Of a stretch of DNA of 64,000 nucleotides, positions 1 through 9,167 are shown piece after piece (within the stretch, counting starts at the first letter, position 1; every line of letters begins with the position of its first letter). The stretch spans positions 1 through 64,000 of the forward strand of contig NZ_AWZV01000025.1 in the NCBI RefSeq assembly GCF_000472545.1, in the 5' to 3' direction. The notes beneath the pieces were generated by a model. It was not told the DNA's origin. It saw nothing but the letters and a program-made list of their open reading frames with translations, and did no database searches. Source of the stretch: Burkholderia sp. WSM2232. Lineage in GTDB: Bacteria > Pseudomonadota > Gammaproteobacteria > Burkholderiales > Burkholderiaceae. The position numbers were made by a program, and so were the translations under genes.

Positions 1-1
1 G

Positions 2-106
2 GCGGAGAACACGCAGGCAGAGAACACGCAGGCAGAGAACACGCAGACTGAAAATACACCGGCAGCGAACACACCGGCGGCGAACACCGACGCAGCGAAC
101 GGCAAC
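2..106 (+). repeat. 15-bp in-frame tandem repeat in NRPS adenylation domain
   Basis: Seven degenerate copies of a 15-bp unit encode AENTQ/AANTP-like pentapeptides just before the last part of the adenylation domain. The array may begin further upstream. It looks like a flexible loop expanded by slippage; because the unit is five codons, copy-number change would keep the frame. Confidence 0.8.
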
Positions 107-2977
107 CCGGCCGCCTCCTTCCCACTCGACGCCGCCCACCTGCAACGCGAACTCGAGCAGAGGCTGCCCGGCTACATGGTGCCGTCCTCGGTGACGGTGC
201 TTGCGCGGCTGCCGTGGATGCCCAACGGCAAGCTCGATCGCGCCGCGCTGCCCGCGCCGCAAACGGGCGAGCGCGAGCGGATGGCGCCGTCGAACGAGGT
301 TGAAACGGTGCTGCTGTCGATCTGGAGCGCGGTGCTGGGGCGCGACGATCTGGGCGTCACCGACAACTTCTTCGAAGCGGGGGGCGACTCAATCCAGAGC
401 CTGCAGATCATCGCGCGTGCGCGTGAGGCGGGCTGGCGGCTCACGCCGCGGCAGATCTTCGAGCATCCGACGGTGAGCGGTCTCGCGCAGCGTGCGCAGC
501 GACTGGACGCGCCCGCGACGCAGGAAGCTGACGACGGCGCGGCGCTCGCGTTGACGCCGATCCAGCAGCTGTTCTTCGAGCGTTATCCGCAAGGGGAATC
601 GCACTGGAATCAGGCTGTATTGCTGAAGGTCCGCGGGCGGCTCCTGCCTGCGGCGCTGGAGCGGGCGGTGGCGGCGCTGGAGGCGCGTCACGACGCGCTT
701 AGGCTGCGGTTCGTGCGTGAGGCGGGGCAGTGGAAGCAGATGGCGGTGCCGGCGCAGGCGGATAGAGCTGGTCTGATAATGGAAGAGCCCCAGGCTTCGC
801 ATGCACGACAAGCTTTGCAGGCCACGGAACCGTCGCCTGTATCAGGACGAGCGCAGGTGTCGGGAGTCACGGTGCCACTGCAACGGTCAGAAGCAGCACA
901 AAGGCCAGTCGTACAACGCCCGGACACGCCTCAAGCCGCAATCGTCCGCCACGAACAACTCGCGTCCCTCGCCGACCTTACAGCCGCCTGCGAGCGCATC
1001 CAGTCGAGTCTCGACATCGAGCACGGCCCGCTGTGGCGCGTCGGCCACTTCGAGACAGCGGACGAAACGCGTCTGCTGATTGCGATCCACCACCTGTCGG
1101 TGGACGGAGTCTCGTGGCGCGTGCTCCTCGAGGAACTGCAAACCGCCTACGAGCAGGCCGAACGCAACGAGCCGGTCCGGCTACCCGCGGCGTCGATGCC
1201 GTGGCGCGCCTGGGTGCGCTCACTTCATCAGTATGCCGAATCATCGGAGCGTGTCGCCGAGCTGGCATGGTGGCAAACGGCACTCGACTCACCCGCACTG
1301 CGCGCCGGCCCTCTATTTGCGTCCCTCGCGCCGCAACCTCAGGCGAAGAAGACGCTGCTGAAAAAGCTCTCGCCCGAGCTGACAGCCGCGCTACTGCGCG
1401 AAGCGCCGCGCGCGTATCGGATGCGCGTCGACGAAGTGCTGCTTGCCGCGCTGGCGCGCGCCATCGGCGATGCGCTTTCACGCGACGAAGTGCTGATCGA
1501 ACTGGAGGGGCACGGTCGCGAGGACGTGATCGACGGTGCCGACCTGAGCCGCACGGTCGGCTGGTTCACGACCCAGTACCCGCTAGCGTTGCCGCGTGGC
1601 ACCAGTTGCGCCGACGCACTGCTGCGCGTGCGCGAGCGTCTTGCGGCCGTGCCGCTGCGCGGACTCGGCTGGGGGCTGCTCGCCTGTTGCGCGGACTCCG
1701 CGAGCCGGGCCGCGCTGCGCGCGTTGCCCACGCCGGAGGTCGGCTTCAACTATCTTGGCCGCTTCGACCAGACGTTCGACGACGCAAGCCGCTTTGGTTT
1801 TGCCACCGAGGCGTCGGGCGACGCTATCGCGGCTCGCGCCAGCCTGCCCGATCGCGCGCTCGACATCAACGGCTGGATTGCCGGCGACTCGCTCGCGCTC
1901 AACTGGGGCTACGCGTCGCAGTTCATCTCCGACACGCTTGCAGAACGACTGCTGGCGTCGTTCGAGTCCGCGCTTGGCGAGCTGCTGGAGCATTTGCGGA
2001 CCGTCCCGCCTCAACCAGAATTGCCCGCGTCGCGGCGAGCTGTTCCCGAGTCGCTAGAGACGCTGGCGCGGCACGATGCCGTCGCCGCGAGCTGGACCAC
2101 GCGCGCCGTCTACGAGGCAAGCCTGCCTGTGCCGCCCGCCGACGCGCTGGCCGCGTGGTTCGCGCGACGCCGTCGGCAAGACATCCAGGTGCGCGCTGGC
2201 GCTGCGGTGTCGACGACCATGCCGTTGAATGCGCTTGGCGCGCCTGCCACTTTGTTCTGCCTGCATCCCGGCTATGGCATGGTCGGTGAATACCGGACGC
2301 TCGCGCAGGCGCTCAACGGTCAAGTGACGCTGATCGCCATTCAGGCGCCCGCGGTGCGCGGCGCGCCATGGCAAGGCGAGACTTTCGAGGCGCTCGCCGC
2401 GTACTACGCCGACTGCATTCAAGCACTGCAGCCGCACGGTGACTACGCGCTGCTGGGATGGTCGTTCGGCGGCCGGCTCGCGATCGCCATTGCGGATCAG
2501 TTCGAACGGCTCGGCCTGGGCGTGTCGTTCGTCGGCATCGTCGATACCGCGACGCATCGGGACGAGGACGCCAAGTCTGCTGCCGCCGAAAACGCGGCCC
2601 CCGCCACAATCCCCGAAGAGGGTGCGCCAGCCGCCGCGCTCGCGCTGATCGAGCAGTCGGAGTCATCGCTGCTTGGGGACGCCCTTGCCGCCGACGCCCT
2701 GCACGCCGACCTGATGTCCCGACATCGGCTGCCGCGGGTCGGCTGCGATCTGCATGTGTGGCGCGCGCTGCGCATCGCCGATCCGCGCCGCAGGATGGTG
2801 TGGGGCAACCATACGCACGGCCGCTTGCGAGAGTTCGAGATCGATGCGAGCCACTCGAGCATCGTGCACCATCCGCTTCTCGCTACGCAGCTTGCGCAGT
2901 GGTTCGCGCAGCGACGGTCCCACGGCGACGCAAGATCTCCACAGTGTGGTGAACTGGGTCACAAGTCAGCGCCATGA
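2..2977 (+). CDS. Non-ribosomal peptide synthetase, C-terminal part (A tail-PCP-epimerase-thioesterase); 5' end outside window
   Basis: The frame is open from the first codon of the window, so the gene starts upstream. The visible 991 residues show the end of an adenylation domain (NGKLDR, the A10 motif, near residue 75), a peptidyl carrier domain with the phosphopantetheine serine in GGDSIQSL (near residue 130), an epimerization domain (HHLSVDGVSW near 363, then EGHGRE, SRTVGWFT and FNYLGRF) and a type I thioesterase (GWSFGG, nucleophile Ser near 821; catalytic His in ASHSS near 951). It therefore inverts the last residue and releases the peptide. The neighbouring receptor, binding protein and permease, plus Fur sites, indicate a siderophore, probably hydroxamate-containing; the exact product cannot be read from this fragment. 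The epimerization domain carries an unusual insertion of about 70 residues around nt 757-975. Confidence 0.93.
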   Translation, partial: AENTQAENTQAENTQTENTPAANTPAANTDAANGNPAASFPLDAAHLQRELEQRLPGYMVPSSVTVLARLPWMPNGKLDRAALPAPQTGERERMAPSNEVETVLLSIWSAVLGRDDLGVTDNFFEAGGDSIQSLQIIARAREAGWRLTPRQIFEHPTVSGLAQRAQRLDAPATQEADDGAALALTPIQQLFFERYPQGESHWNQAVLLKVRGRLLPAALERAVAALEARHDALRLRFVREAGQWKQMAVPAQADRAGLIMEEPQASHARQALQATEPSPVSGRAQVSGVTVPLQRSEAAQRPVVQRPDTPQAAIVRHEQLASLADLTAACERIQSSLDIEHGPLWRVGHFETADETRLLIAIHHLSVDGVSWRVLLEELQTAYEQAERNEPVRLPAASMPWRAWVRSLHQYAESSERVAELAWWQTALDSPALRAGPLFASLAPQPQAKKTLLKKLSPELTAALLREAPRAYRMRVDEVLLAALARAIGDALSRDEVLIELEGHGREDVIDGADLSRTVGWFTTQYPLALPRGTSCADALLRVRERLAAVPLRGLGWGLLACCADSASRAALRALPTPEVGFNYLGRFDQTFDDASRFGFATEASGDAIAARASLPDRALDINGWIAGDSLALNWGYASQFISDTLAERLLASFESALGELLEHLRTVPPQPELPASRRAVPESLETLARHDAVAASWTTRAVYEASLPVPPADALAAWFARRRRQDIQVRAGAAVSTTMPLNALGAPATLFCLHPGYGMVGEYRTLAQALNGQVTLIAIQAPAVRGAPWQGETFEALAAYYADCIQALQPHGDYALLGWSFGGRLAIAIADQFERLGLGVSFVGIVDTATHRDEDAKSAAAENAAPATIPEEGAPAAALALIEQSESSLLGDALAADALHADLMSRHRLPRVGCDLHVWRALRIADPRRRMVWGNHTHGRLREFEIDASHSSIVHHPLLATQLAQWFAQRRSHGDARSPQCGELGHKSAP

Positions 2978-3038
2978 TCAGCGCCACACGCAGCACAAGA
3001 AGCGCCATAAAAAGCCGCCGGCCTGTGCACAGCGCACA

Positions 3039-3128
3039 GTCGGCCGGCCGCCAGAGTTCGAGCCAAAGAGCCACTCGAGCGTCCCGCGCTATCCGCATCT
3101 TGCCCCGTAGCTCGTGCGGTGGCTCGCA
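3039..3128 (+). pseudogene. Decayed duplicate of the NRPS thioesterase 3' end
   Basis: Translated in frame with 3039, this stretch reads GRPPEFEPKSHSSVPRYPHLAP, a stop, then LVRWLA. It aligns with the true thioesterase end at nt 2817-2910 (GRLREFEIDASHSSIVHHPLLA, then TQLAQWFA), including the catalytic His context SHSS, with one codon lost and an internal stop. It lies about 60 bases behind the functional stop codon. This is seen directly in the sequence. I infer either a partial duplication or a leftover from recombinational replacement of the synthetase terminus. It is too short to encode a working domain. Confidence 0.75.
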
Positions 3129-3414
3129 CCGGCACGTCTCTGTCGCAAGGCGGCGCGAGACCCGGCTCATTCTGCCAGCAGCGTCGTTGTGGGCGTCAAG
3201 ACCGCGTCGTCGGGACGCAATTATCAGTGCCACGAACTGCGTCACGAACGGCGCCACCACATGTGTCGCCACCTGCGTCGCCACCTGCGCCATCGCAGCG
3301 CCGCGCCCACCGTCCATCTCGCCCAACGCCGTCTTTTCCAAAACAATTGACTGCCCCCATTCCGCAACACAGCGGCACCGATCCTGTCGCCCTTCCGCCA
3401 CAAAAATATCCACA

Positions 3415-3442
3415 TTGAATGCGAACGATTATTGTTTACATT
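3415..3442 (+). promoter_or_regulatory. Fur box overlapping predicted promoter of TonB receptor gene
   Basis: The 25 bases at 3418-3442 form an imperfect AT-rich palindrome (outer arms AATG/CATT, inner AAC/GTT) resembling a Fur box. A possible -35 TTGAAT (3415-3420) and -10 TACATT (3437-3442), 16 bases apart, are embedded in it, so bound Fur would block the promoter. The receptor gene starts about 90 bases downstream. Confidence 0.7.
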
Positions 3443-3533
3443 AATATCCCGTCTTGAGAGAATCGCTGGGCACCAGCAACGGCGTCCACACGACGAGCCT
3501 GGTTCGGGGATATAAGAATGGGGATCAAGAAGA

Positions 3534-5723
3534 ATGAAGGTTGAGAAAGCAGGCACATGCAGTTCTCTGCGCAAGCGCGGCTTGCCGCATCCGCGCCCGA
3601 TTTACGTTGCAATGATGTTGGGTCTGGCGAGCCTTGGCGCGCATGCGCAGGAGTCGCCGGCCGCCGCTTCCGGCACCGACGCCTCCAAGGAACTGCCTGC
3701 CGTTCAGGTGCGTAGCTCTGCTGAAGATCCGCAAGGTCCGGGCGTCGGCTATGTCGCCAAACGTTCGATGACCGGCACCAAGACCGACTCCTCGTTGCTC
3801 ACCAATCCGCAGAGCGTCTCCGTCATCACGCGTCAGCAGATGGACGATCAGGGCGCGCAGACCGTCGACCAGGCGCTGCGCTACACGCCAGGCGTTTACT
3901 CGCAGGACGGCACCGACATCCGCTTCGACCAGTTGTACGGCCGCGGCTTTGCACTCGACTCGTATCTGGACGGGCTGCATCTGTACCAGTCGCCCCGTTT
4001 CGCGACGCCGCGCATCGACCCGTACTTCATGGAGCGCATGGAAGTGCTGCATGGTCCCGCTTCGGTACTGTACGGGCAGGGCAGTCCGGGCGGTCTCGTC
4101 AACTACGTGAGCAAGCTGCCGATGGAGCAGCCGTATCACGAAGTGATGATGCAGATCGGCAACCACAACAACTATCAACTGGGCTTCGACCTGAGCGGTC
4201 CCGTCGACAAGAACGGCACCGTGCTGTACCGCTTGACGGGCGTGGCCCGCACCGCGGAGACGCAGGTCAGCCAGATCAAGGACCAGCGGCTTGCGATCGC
4301 GCCGTCGGTCACGATCCGCCCGAACCGCGATACGACCTTCACGCTGCAAGGCAGTTTCCAGCGCGATCCGAACGGCGGCCTGTTCAATCCCGTGCCGGCC
4401 GGTGCCACACTGTTTAGTAACCCGAATGGTCAGCTTGGGCCGGACAAATATTTCGGCGATCCGGACCGTGACGGCATGCACCGCACGCAGTACTGGTTCG
4501 GCTATCAGTTCGACCACGCGATCAACGACAAGATCAGCGTGTCGCAGAACCTGCGCTATCTGCACATCGACCAGCATTATTACCAGACTTCGGTGACGAG
4601 CGCCCTCGGCGCCAATCAGCGCACGGTGTCGATGTGGGGCAACGTCGACAACGAGCACTACACGCAGTTCCAGGTCGACACGCACGCACAGGCCAAGCTG
4701 GCGACAGGCGAAGTACAGCACACGCTCCTGTTCGGTCTGGACTACCAGCGCTCTATGCTTGGCGACACCGAAGGCAACGCCGTGGTGGGCACGGTGGATC
4801 TGTACAACCCGAATTTTTCTGCGCTGCCCACGCAGCAGGCCAATACGCGCCTCGACTATTCGCTGAGCACGGTCGGGGTGTATGCGCAGGACGAAGCGCG
4901 CTGGCGCAACTGGGTACTGACGTTCGGCGTGCGCGAAGACTGGACGGGCGGCAATCAGCAGACCACGTTGCTCGCCACGGGCAAAGGCACGACCTACCAC
5001 TCGAACGATCATGCGTTCACCTGGCGCGCCGGTCTCGCCTATGAGTTCGAGAACGGCATCGCGCCGTACATCGGCTATTCCCGATCGTTCCAGCCGGTGC
5101 TCGGCGCAACCTATTCAGGCGCTCCCTTTGCGCCGACCAGGGGGCGTCAGCTCGAAGCGGGCGTGCGTTACCAGCCGAAGTGGTTCGACGGCTTCTTCTC
5201 GCTCGCGGCGTTCACGCTGACGCAGGACAATGTGTCGGTGACCGATCCCAACCATCCGACCAACGCGGTCCAGACCGGTCAGATCCGCTCGCGCGGCATC
5301 GAATTCGAAGCACACGCCAACGTCACCCCAGAGGTGAAGGTGATCGCTTCGTACACCTACCTTAACCAGGAAGTGACGAACAGCACGATGGTCAACCTCG
5401 GCAAGCGCCCGACCATCGCACCGCGCAACACCGCTTCTCTGTGGGCGGATTACACGTTCCACCACGGACCGCTGCGCAACTTCGGCGTGGGCTCCGGCGT
5501 GCGCTACATGAGCAGTTCCGCCGGCGATCTGGCCAACACGTTCACAGTGCCGGGGCGTGTGCTGGTCGACGTGGGCGCGCATTACGACATCCAGAACTGG
5601 CGCCTGTCGCTGAACCTGAACAACGTGTTCGACCGCGAGTACATCTCTTACTGCACGACAGCGGCAGTCTGCTACTGGGGCGCGACGCGTACGGTGCTCG
5701 GCACGGCTCGTTACCAATGGTGA
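3534..5723 (+). CDS. TonB-dependent siderophore receptor (FhuA/FpvA type)
   Basis: Outer-membrane gated channel that takes up a ferric siderophore with TonB energy. The 729-residue protein begins with a basic signal peptide ending AHA|QE (about residue 38), then a plug domain (NPQSVSVITRQQM, YTPGV, YGRGF, ERMEVLHGPASVLYGQGSPGG) and a long beta-barrel ending in an aromatic residue (ARYQW), as required for outer-membrane insertion. The plug motifs match the TonB-siderophor receptor family. GGGGA lies about 10 bases upstream of the chosen ATG. It sits directly behind the synthetase and in front of the binding protein and permease, with a Fur box upstream, so it most likely imports the product of that synthetase. 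Confidence 0.93.
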   Translation: MKVEKAGTCSSLRKRGLPHPRPIYVAMMLGLASLGAHAQESPAAASGTDASKELPAVQVRSSAEDPQGPGVGYVAKRSMTGTKTDSSLLTNPQSVSVITRQQMDDQGAQTVDQALRYTPGVYSQDGTDIRFDQLYGRGFALDSYLDGLHLYQSPRFATPRIDPYFMERMEVLHGPASVLYGQGSPGGLVNYVSKLPMEQPYHEVMMQIGNHNNYQLGFDLSGPVDKNGTVLYRLTGVARTAETQVSQIKDQRLAIAPSVTIRPNRDTTFTLQGSFQRDPNGGLFNPVPAGATLFSNPNGQLGPDKYFGDPDRDGMHRTQYWFGYQFDHAINDKISVSQNLRYLHIDQHYYQTSVTSALGANQRTVSMWGNVDNEHYTQFQVDTHAQAKLATGEVQHTLLFGLDYQRSMLGDTEGNAVVGTVDLYNPNFSALPTQQANTRLDYSLSTVGVYAQDEARWRNWVLTFGVREDWTGGNQQTTLLATGKGTTYHSNDHAFTWRAGLAYEFENGIAPYIGYSRSFQPVLGATYSGAPFAPTRGRQLEAGVRYQPKWFDGFFSLAAFTLTQDNVSVTDPNHPTNAVQTGQIRSRGIEFEAHANVTPEVKVIASYTYLNQEVTNSTMVNLGKRPTIAPRNTASLWADYTFHHGPLRNFGVGSGVRYMSSSAGDLANTFTVPGRVLVDVGAHYDIQNWRLSLNLNNVFDREYISYCTTAAVCYWGATRTVLGTARYQW

Positions 5724-5769
5724 TGGCAATGCGCAAGACCCGCGCGCAGCGCATGTGGCTTACGCGGTC

Positions 5770-6729
5770 ATGACGACTGGCACGCGGTTTAGCGGCAAGC
5801 GTCGCCTCGCGCTTGCCAGGCTCGGGGCGGCGGCGCTCACGGCGGCGGGCGCTGCGTTCGCGCGCGCGGCGGCGGACGGCTCCGTGGGGGTGTCTGTCGC
5901 CAGCGTGGCCGAAGGCGTGAACCGCAAGCCGCCCGCTCGCGTCGTGGTGCTCGACTGGCCGCTCACGGAAGTGGTGCTGTCGCTTGGCGTCGTGCCCGTC
6001 GGCGTTTCACGTCCGGCCTGGTATGCAAAGCTCGACGGCGTTCCGGCGTTGCCGCCTTCAGTCGTCGATACGGGTTTGCTGTATCAGCCGAACTTCGAGG
6101 TGCTCGCGGCGCTCGAGCCCGAACTCATTGTCATCACGCCGTGGCATGCGCCGCTGCGCGGCTTGCTGGAACGGATTGCGCCGACGCTCACCGTGCCGCT
6201 GTTCGGTCCCGGCGTCGACGTCTATCCCGCGGTGCAGGCCGCGACGCGCAAGATCGCCGACACCCTCGGCCGCGGCGCCGCGGCCGATGCGCTGTTTGCG
6301 CAAGCCGACGCGAGTTTCGCCGAGGCGCGCGCGCGTCTCGCGGGTTTTCGCGCGACGCGGCGCCCTGTCTATCTACTGCGTCCGATCGACGACCGGCACA
6401 TCGCCGTGTTCGGCAGAAACAGCCTCTTTGGCGGCGTGCTGCACGCGCTCGGCATCGATAACGCATGGCAGGAGGACGCCGATCCGCAAGGCATGACCGA
6501 GGCGGACCTCGGCGCGCTCGCAAAACGTACTGATGCGCAGGTCGTGACAATCGGCGTGCCGCCCGGCGTGGCCGCACAACTTGCGCGCAGCCCGCTGTGG
6601 GGCGCGCTGCCGTTCGTGAGGCAAAACCGCGTGCAGCACATCGGCCCGCTTCCGGCGCTGGGCGGCGTCGTTGCGTCGATGCGTTGCGCCGACAGCCTCG
6701 CGAAAGCACTCGAAGGAGTAAGCACATGA
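5770..6729 (+). CDS. Periplasmic iron-siderophore binding protein (FhuD-like)
   Basis: Substrate-binding protein of an ABC importer that carries ferric siderophore from the receptor to the inner-membrane permease. 319 residues from the ATG chosen; an in-frame GTG at 5755 would add five residues. The N-terminus has KRR followed by an Ala-rich hydrophobic segment (signal peptide, possibly Tat-like). The body shows the class III binding-protein fold signs: VVLDWPLTEVVLSLGVVPVGVS, then EVLAALEPELIVITPW, typical of the FhuD/FepB/BtuF family. A short reading frame beginning at the receptor stop (TGATG) ends over this ATG, suggesting translational coupling. Its own stop overlaps the permease start as ATGA. 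Confidence 0.9.
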   Translation: MTTGTRFSGKRRLALARLGAAALTAAGAAFARAAADGSVGVSVASVAEGVNRKPPARVVVLDWPLTEVVLSLGVVPVGVSRPAWYAKLDGVPALPPSVVDTGLLYQPNFEVLAALEPELIVITPWHAPLRGLLERIAPTLTVPLFGPGVDVYPAVQAATRKIADTLGRGAAADALFAQADASFAEARARLAGFRATRRPVYLLRPIDDRHIAVFGRNSLFGGVLHALGIDNAWQEDADPQGMTEADLGALAKRTDAQVVTIGVPPGVAAQLARSPLWGALPFVRQNRVQHIGPLPALGGVVASMRCADSLAKALEGVST

Positions 6730-8717
6730 ACCGCTCGACGGCGACGCTCACCGCCGCCGCGCCGCGCGCATGGCGACTGCCCGCGCTGCTGCTGATGCTG
6801 GCCGCGTGGCTCGTGTATCACACGTTGTCGGCGCGTCTGCCGGTCGCGCAATGGGCCGGCGCGCTGCTGCCGGACGCCCATGCGACGCTGCCGCAACTGG
6901 TCGTGCGCTATGGCTGGCTGCCGCGTTTTGCCATCGCGCTGCTTGCCGGCGCAGCGTTATCGCTTGCCGGCGTGGTGTTCCAGCAGGTGCTGCGCAATCC
7001 GCTGGCGGAGCCGCTTACGCTCGGCGTGTCGGCGGGCGCGTATCTGGCGTTGACGATAGCCGCGGTGGTGGCGCCCGCGCTCGCCGCGGACCTGCGCTTC
7101 ACGGTCGCGCTGGCAGGCGCCGCGCTCGCCATGCTCGCGGCCATGGCGATGACGTGGCGCAAGGGATTCGCGGCGGTTTCCATCGTGCTTGCGGGAATGA
7201 TCGTCAATCTGTACTGCGGTGCATTGTCAGTCATCCTGACTATAGTGTTCGAGCGCTCGCTCACGTCCGTGTTCATCTGGGGCGGCGGTTCGCTCGTGCA
7301 GAACGGCTGGGCTGGCGTGCTCTGGCTGCTGCCGCGCGTACTCGCGTGCGGCTTCGCCACGGCGCTGCTGGTGCGCCCGCTCACGCTGTTTTCACTCGAT
7401 GACGGCAGCGCGAGCCAGCTCGGCATGTCGCTCAAGTGGACGCGGCCTGTTGCGCTTGCTGTCGCTGTCACGTTGAGCGCGTTCGTGGCGAGCGCGGTGG
7501 GTGTGATCGGCTTCATCGGACTCGGCGGGCCGGTGCTCGCGCGCCTGATGGGCGCGCGCCGCGTGCGCGACCAGTTGCTGTGGGCGCCGCTCGTCGGCGC
7601 GCTGCTGCTTGCGATTGCCGACCAGGCCGTCCAGAGCCTGCCAGGCGTGCTGGGAGAACTGCTGCCGACGGGCGCTGCGGTCGCGCTTTGCGGCGGCCCG
7701 CTGCTGTTGTGGATGTTGCGCCGCGTGCATATCGAGGCGCCGCGTCCGGCCTCGCCCGACACTGCGCCGTCGCGTCGCGCGCTGACGATGCCCGCGCTGC
7801 TGCTCGGCGGTCTGCTCGTGGTCGGGACGGTCGTTTCGCTGGGTTTTTCGATGACGCTGCACGGCTGGCAATGGACCGACGCACAGCAATGGGGCGACGT
7901 GTGGTTCTGGCGCGTGCCGCGCCTCGTCGCTTCGCTCGGCGCCGGCGTGATGGTGGCGCTCGCGGGGACGATCCTGCAACGGGTCACCGGCAACCCGATG
8001 GCAAGCCCCGATCTGCTCGGCGTGAGCGGCGGGGCGATGCTCGGCATGCTGGCCGCGGCGTTGCTCGCGGCGGCGCCGTCAACCCCCGTGCTGCTCGCGG
8101 GGTCGTCGGCGGGTGCGCTGATCTGCCTCGTGACGATCGTCGCGCTCGGGCGGCGCAGCGGCTTCGCGCCGGAGCACGTGCTGCTTGCGGGCATCGCCAT
8201 CAGTGCGTTCTCCCAGGCGGTGGTCATGCTCGCGACCGCGAGCGGCGGCGCGTATGCCAATTTGCTGCGTCCGCTGCAGTACGGCTCGACCTATCTGATC
8301 GTGCCCGCGACGGCAATCGCCGTTAGCGTGTGCGCGGTGCTGGCCGTGATCATCGCGTATCTCGGTGCGCGCTGGCTCGAGATTCTGCCGCTCGGCGCCA
8401 ACGTTGCGAACGCGCTCGGCGTCGGCGCGCAGCGCGCGCGGCTCACGCTGCTCGTGGTGGCCGCGGTGCTGACCGCCGGCGCGACCGTCGTAATCGGCCC
8501 CATGTCGTTCGTCGGCCTGATGGCGCCGCATCTCGCGCGGCTGCTCGGCTTTCCGCGCGCACGTTCGCAGATGCTCGTCGCGGCGCTGATTGGCGGCGTG
8601 CTGATGGTGCTGTCCGACTGGCTCGGAAGGAACATGATCTTCCCGCAGCAGATGCCTGCGGGAGTGATCGCGACGCTCCTGGGCGGGCCTTATCTGATGT
8701 GGTTGTTGCGTCGCTGA
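6726..8717 (+). CDS. fhuB: Fe(3+)-hydroxamate ABC transporter permease, fused two-half FhuB type
   Basis: Inner-membrane permease for ferric hydroxamate siderophores. 663 residues, close to the length of E. coli FhuB, with two homologous FecCD halves. The first carries RNPLAEPLTLGVSAGA and GFIGLGGPVLARLMG, the second GNPMASPDLLGVSGGA and SFVGLMAPHLARLLG, so one polypeptide forms both halves of the pore. I place the start at the ATG overlapping the preceding stop (ATGA), with AAGGAG eight bases upstream, rather than at an earlier in-frame codon inside the binding-protein gene. No FhuC-type ATPase is in the window; it may lie upstream of the synthetase fragment. Confidence 0.92.
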   Translation: MNRSTATLTAAAPRAWRLPALLLMLAAWLVYHTLSARLPVAQWAGALLPDAHATLPQLVVRYGWLPRFAIALLAGAALSLAGVVFQQVLRNPLAEPLTLGVSAGAYLALTIAAVVAPALAADLRFTVALAGAALAMLAAMAMTWRKGFAAVSIVLAGMIVNLYCGALSVILTIVFERSLTSVFIWGGGSLVQNGWAGVLWLLPRVLACGFATALLVRPLTLFSLDDGSASQLGMSLKWTRPVALAVAVTLSAFVASAVGVIGFIGLGGPVLARLMGARRVRDQLLWAPLVGALLLAIADQAVQSLPGVLGELLPTGAAVALCGGPLLLWMLRRVHIEAPRPASPDTAPSRRALTMPALLLGGLLVVGTVVSLGFSMTLHGWQWTDAQQWGDVWFWRVPRLVASLGAGVMVALAGTILQRVTGNPMASPDLLGVSGGAMLGMLAAALLAAAPSTPVLLAGSSAGALICLVTIVALGRRSGFAPEHVLLAGIAISAFSQAVVMLATASGGAYANLLRPLQYGSTYLIVPATAIAVSVCAVLAVIIAYLGARWLEILPLGANVANALGVGAQRARLTLLVVAAVLTAGATVVIGPMSFVGLMAPHLARLLGFPRARSQMLVAALIGGVLMVLSDWLGRNMIFPQQMPAGVIATLLGGPYLMWLLRR

Positions 8718-8748
8718 AGTGGGTGCATGGTGCTCGTTTGGGGCTTTG

Positions 8749-9066
8749 CTTGGGGCGCACGCTTCGGGCTCGTGCTTCGGGTCCACGCTGTGGGCTCGTG
8801 CTTGGGGGCTAGGCTTCGGGCCCGTGCTTGGGGGCTAAGCTTCGCGCTAGTGCTTCGGGGCCACGCTGGGGGGGCCGCGGTTGGGGCCGCCCTTGGGGGC
8901 ACGCTTGAGGCCCGCGCTCGGCGTCCCGCGCTTGGGGCCACGCTGGGTGGTGCACGCTTGAGGCCGGCGCTTGGGCTTCGACCCGCGCTTGGGATCCCGC
9001 GCCTCGGGCCCGCGCTTAGGGCCCGCGCTTAGGGCCCGCGCTTAGGGCCGCTGCTTCCGGTCCACG
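8749..9066. repeat. Degenerate 13-bp tandem repeat array, about 24 copies
   Basis: The space between fhuB and the convergent receptor gene is filled by about 24 variants of a 13-bp unit close to CTTNGGGCCCGCG; the last copies (from about 9015) are nearly identical, the earlier ones diverged. The period is not a multiple of three, so no protein reading is conserved. I see no gene or clear terminator elsewhere in 8718-9167. Confidence 0.85.
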
Positions 9067-9167
9067 CTTACCCCCCATCCTTCGGGCTCACGCATTGACC
9101 GCTCCAGCAATGCAATTCCGATCGTTGGAGCCAGGGGCAGGGCGCCCCGGCTCCAGACCGAATGCCT

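Noticed and set aside
3017-3048. Inverted repeat GCCGGCCTGTGC/GCACAG-GCCGGC as NRPS terminator
   Set aside because: Imperfect stem with no T-run; part of it belongs to the thioesterase remnant.
8727-9032. Plus-strand 101-codon frame in the 13-bp array
   Set aside because: A 13-bp period cannot keep a coding pattern; composition is that of the repeat.
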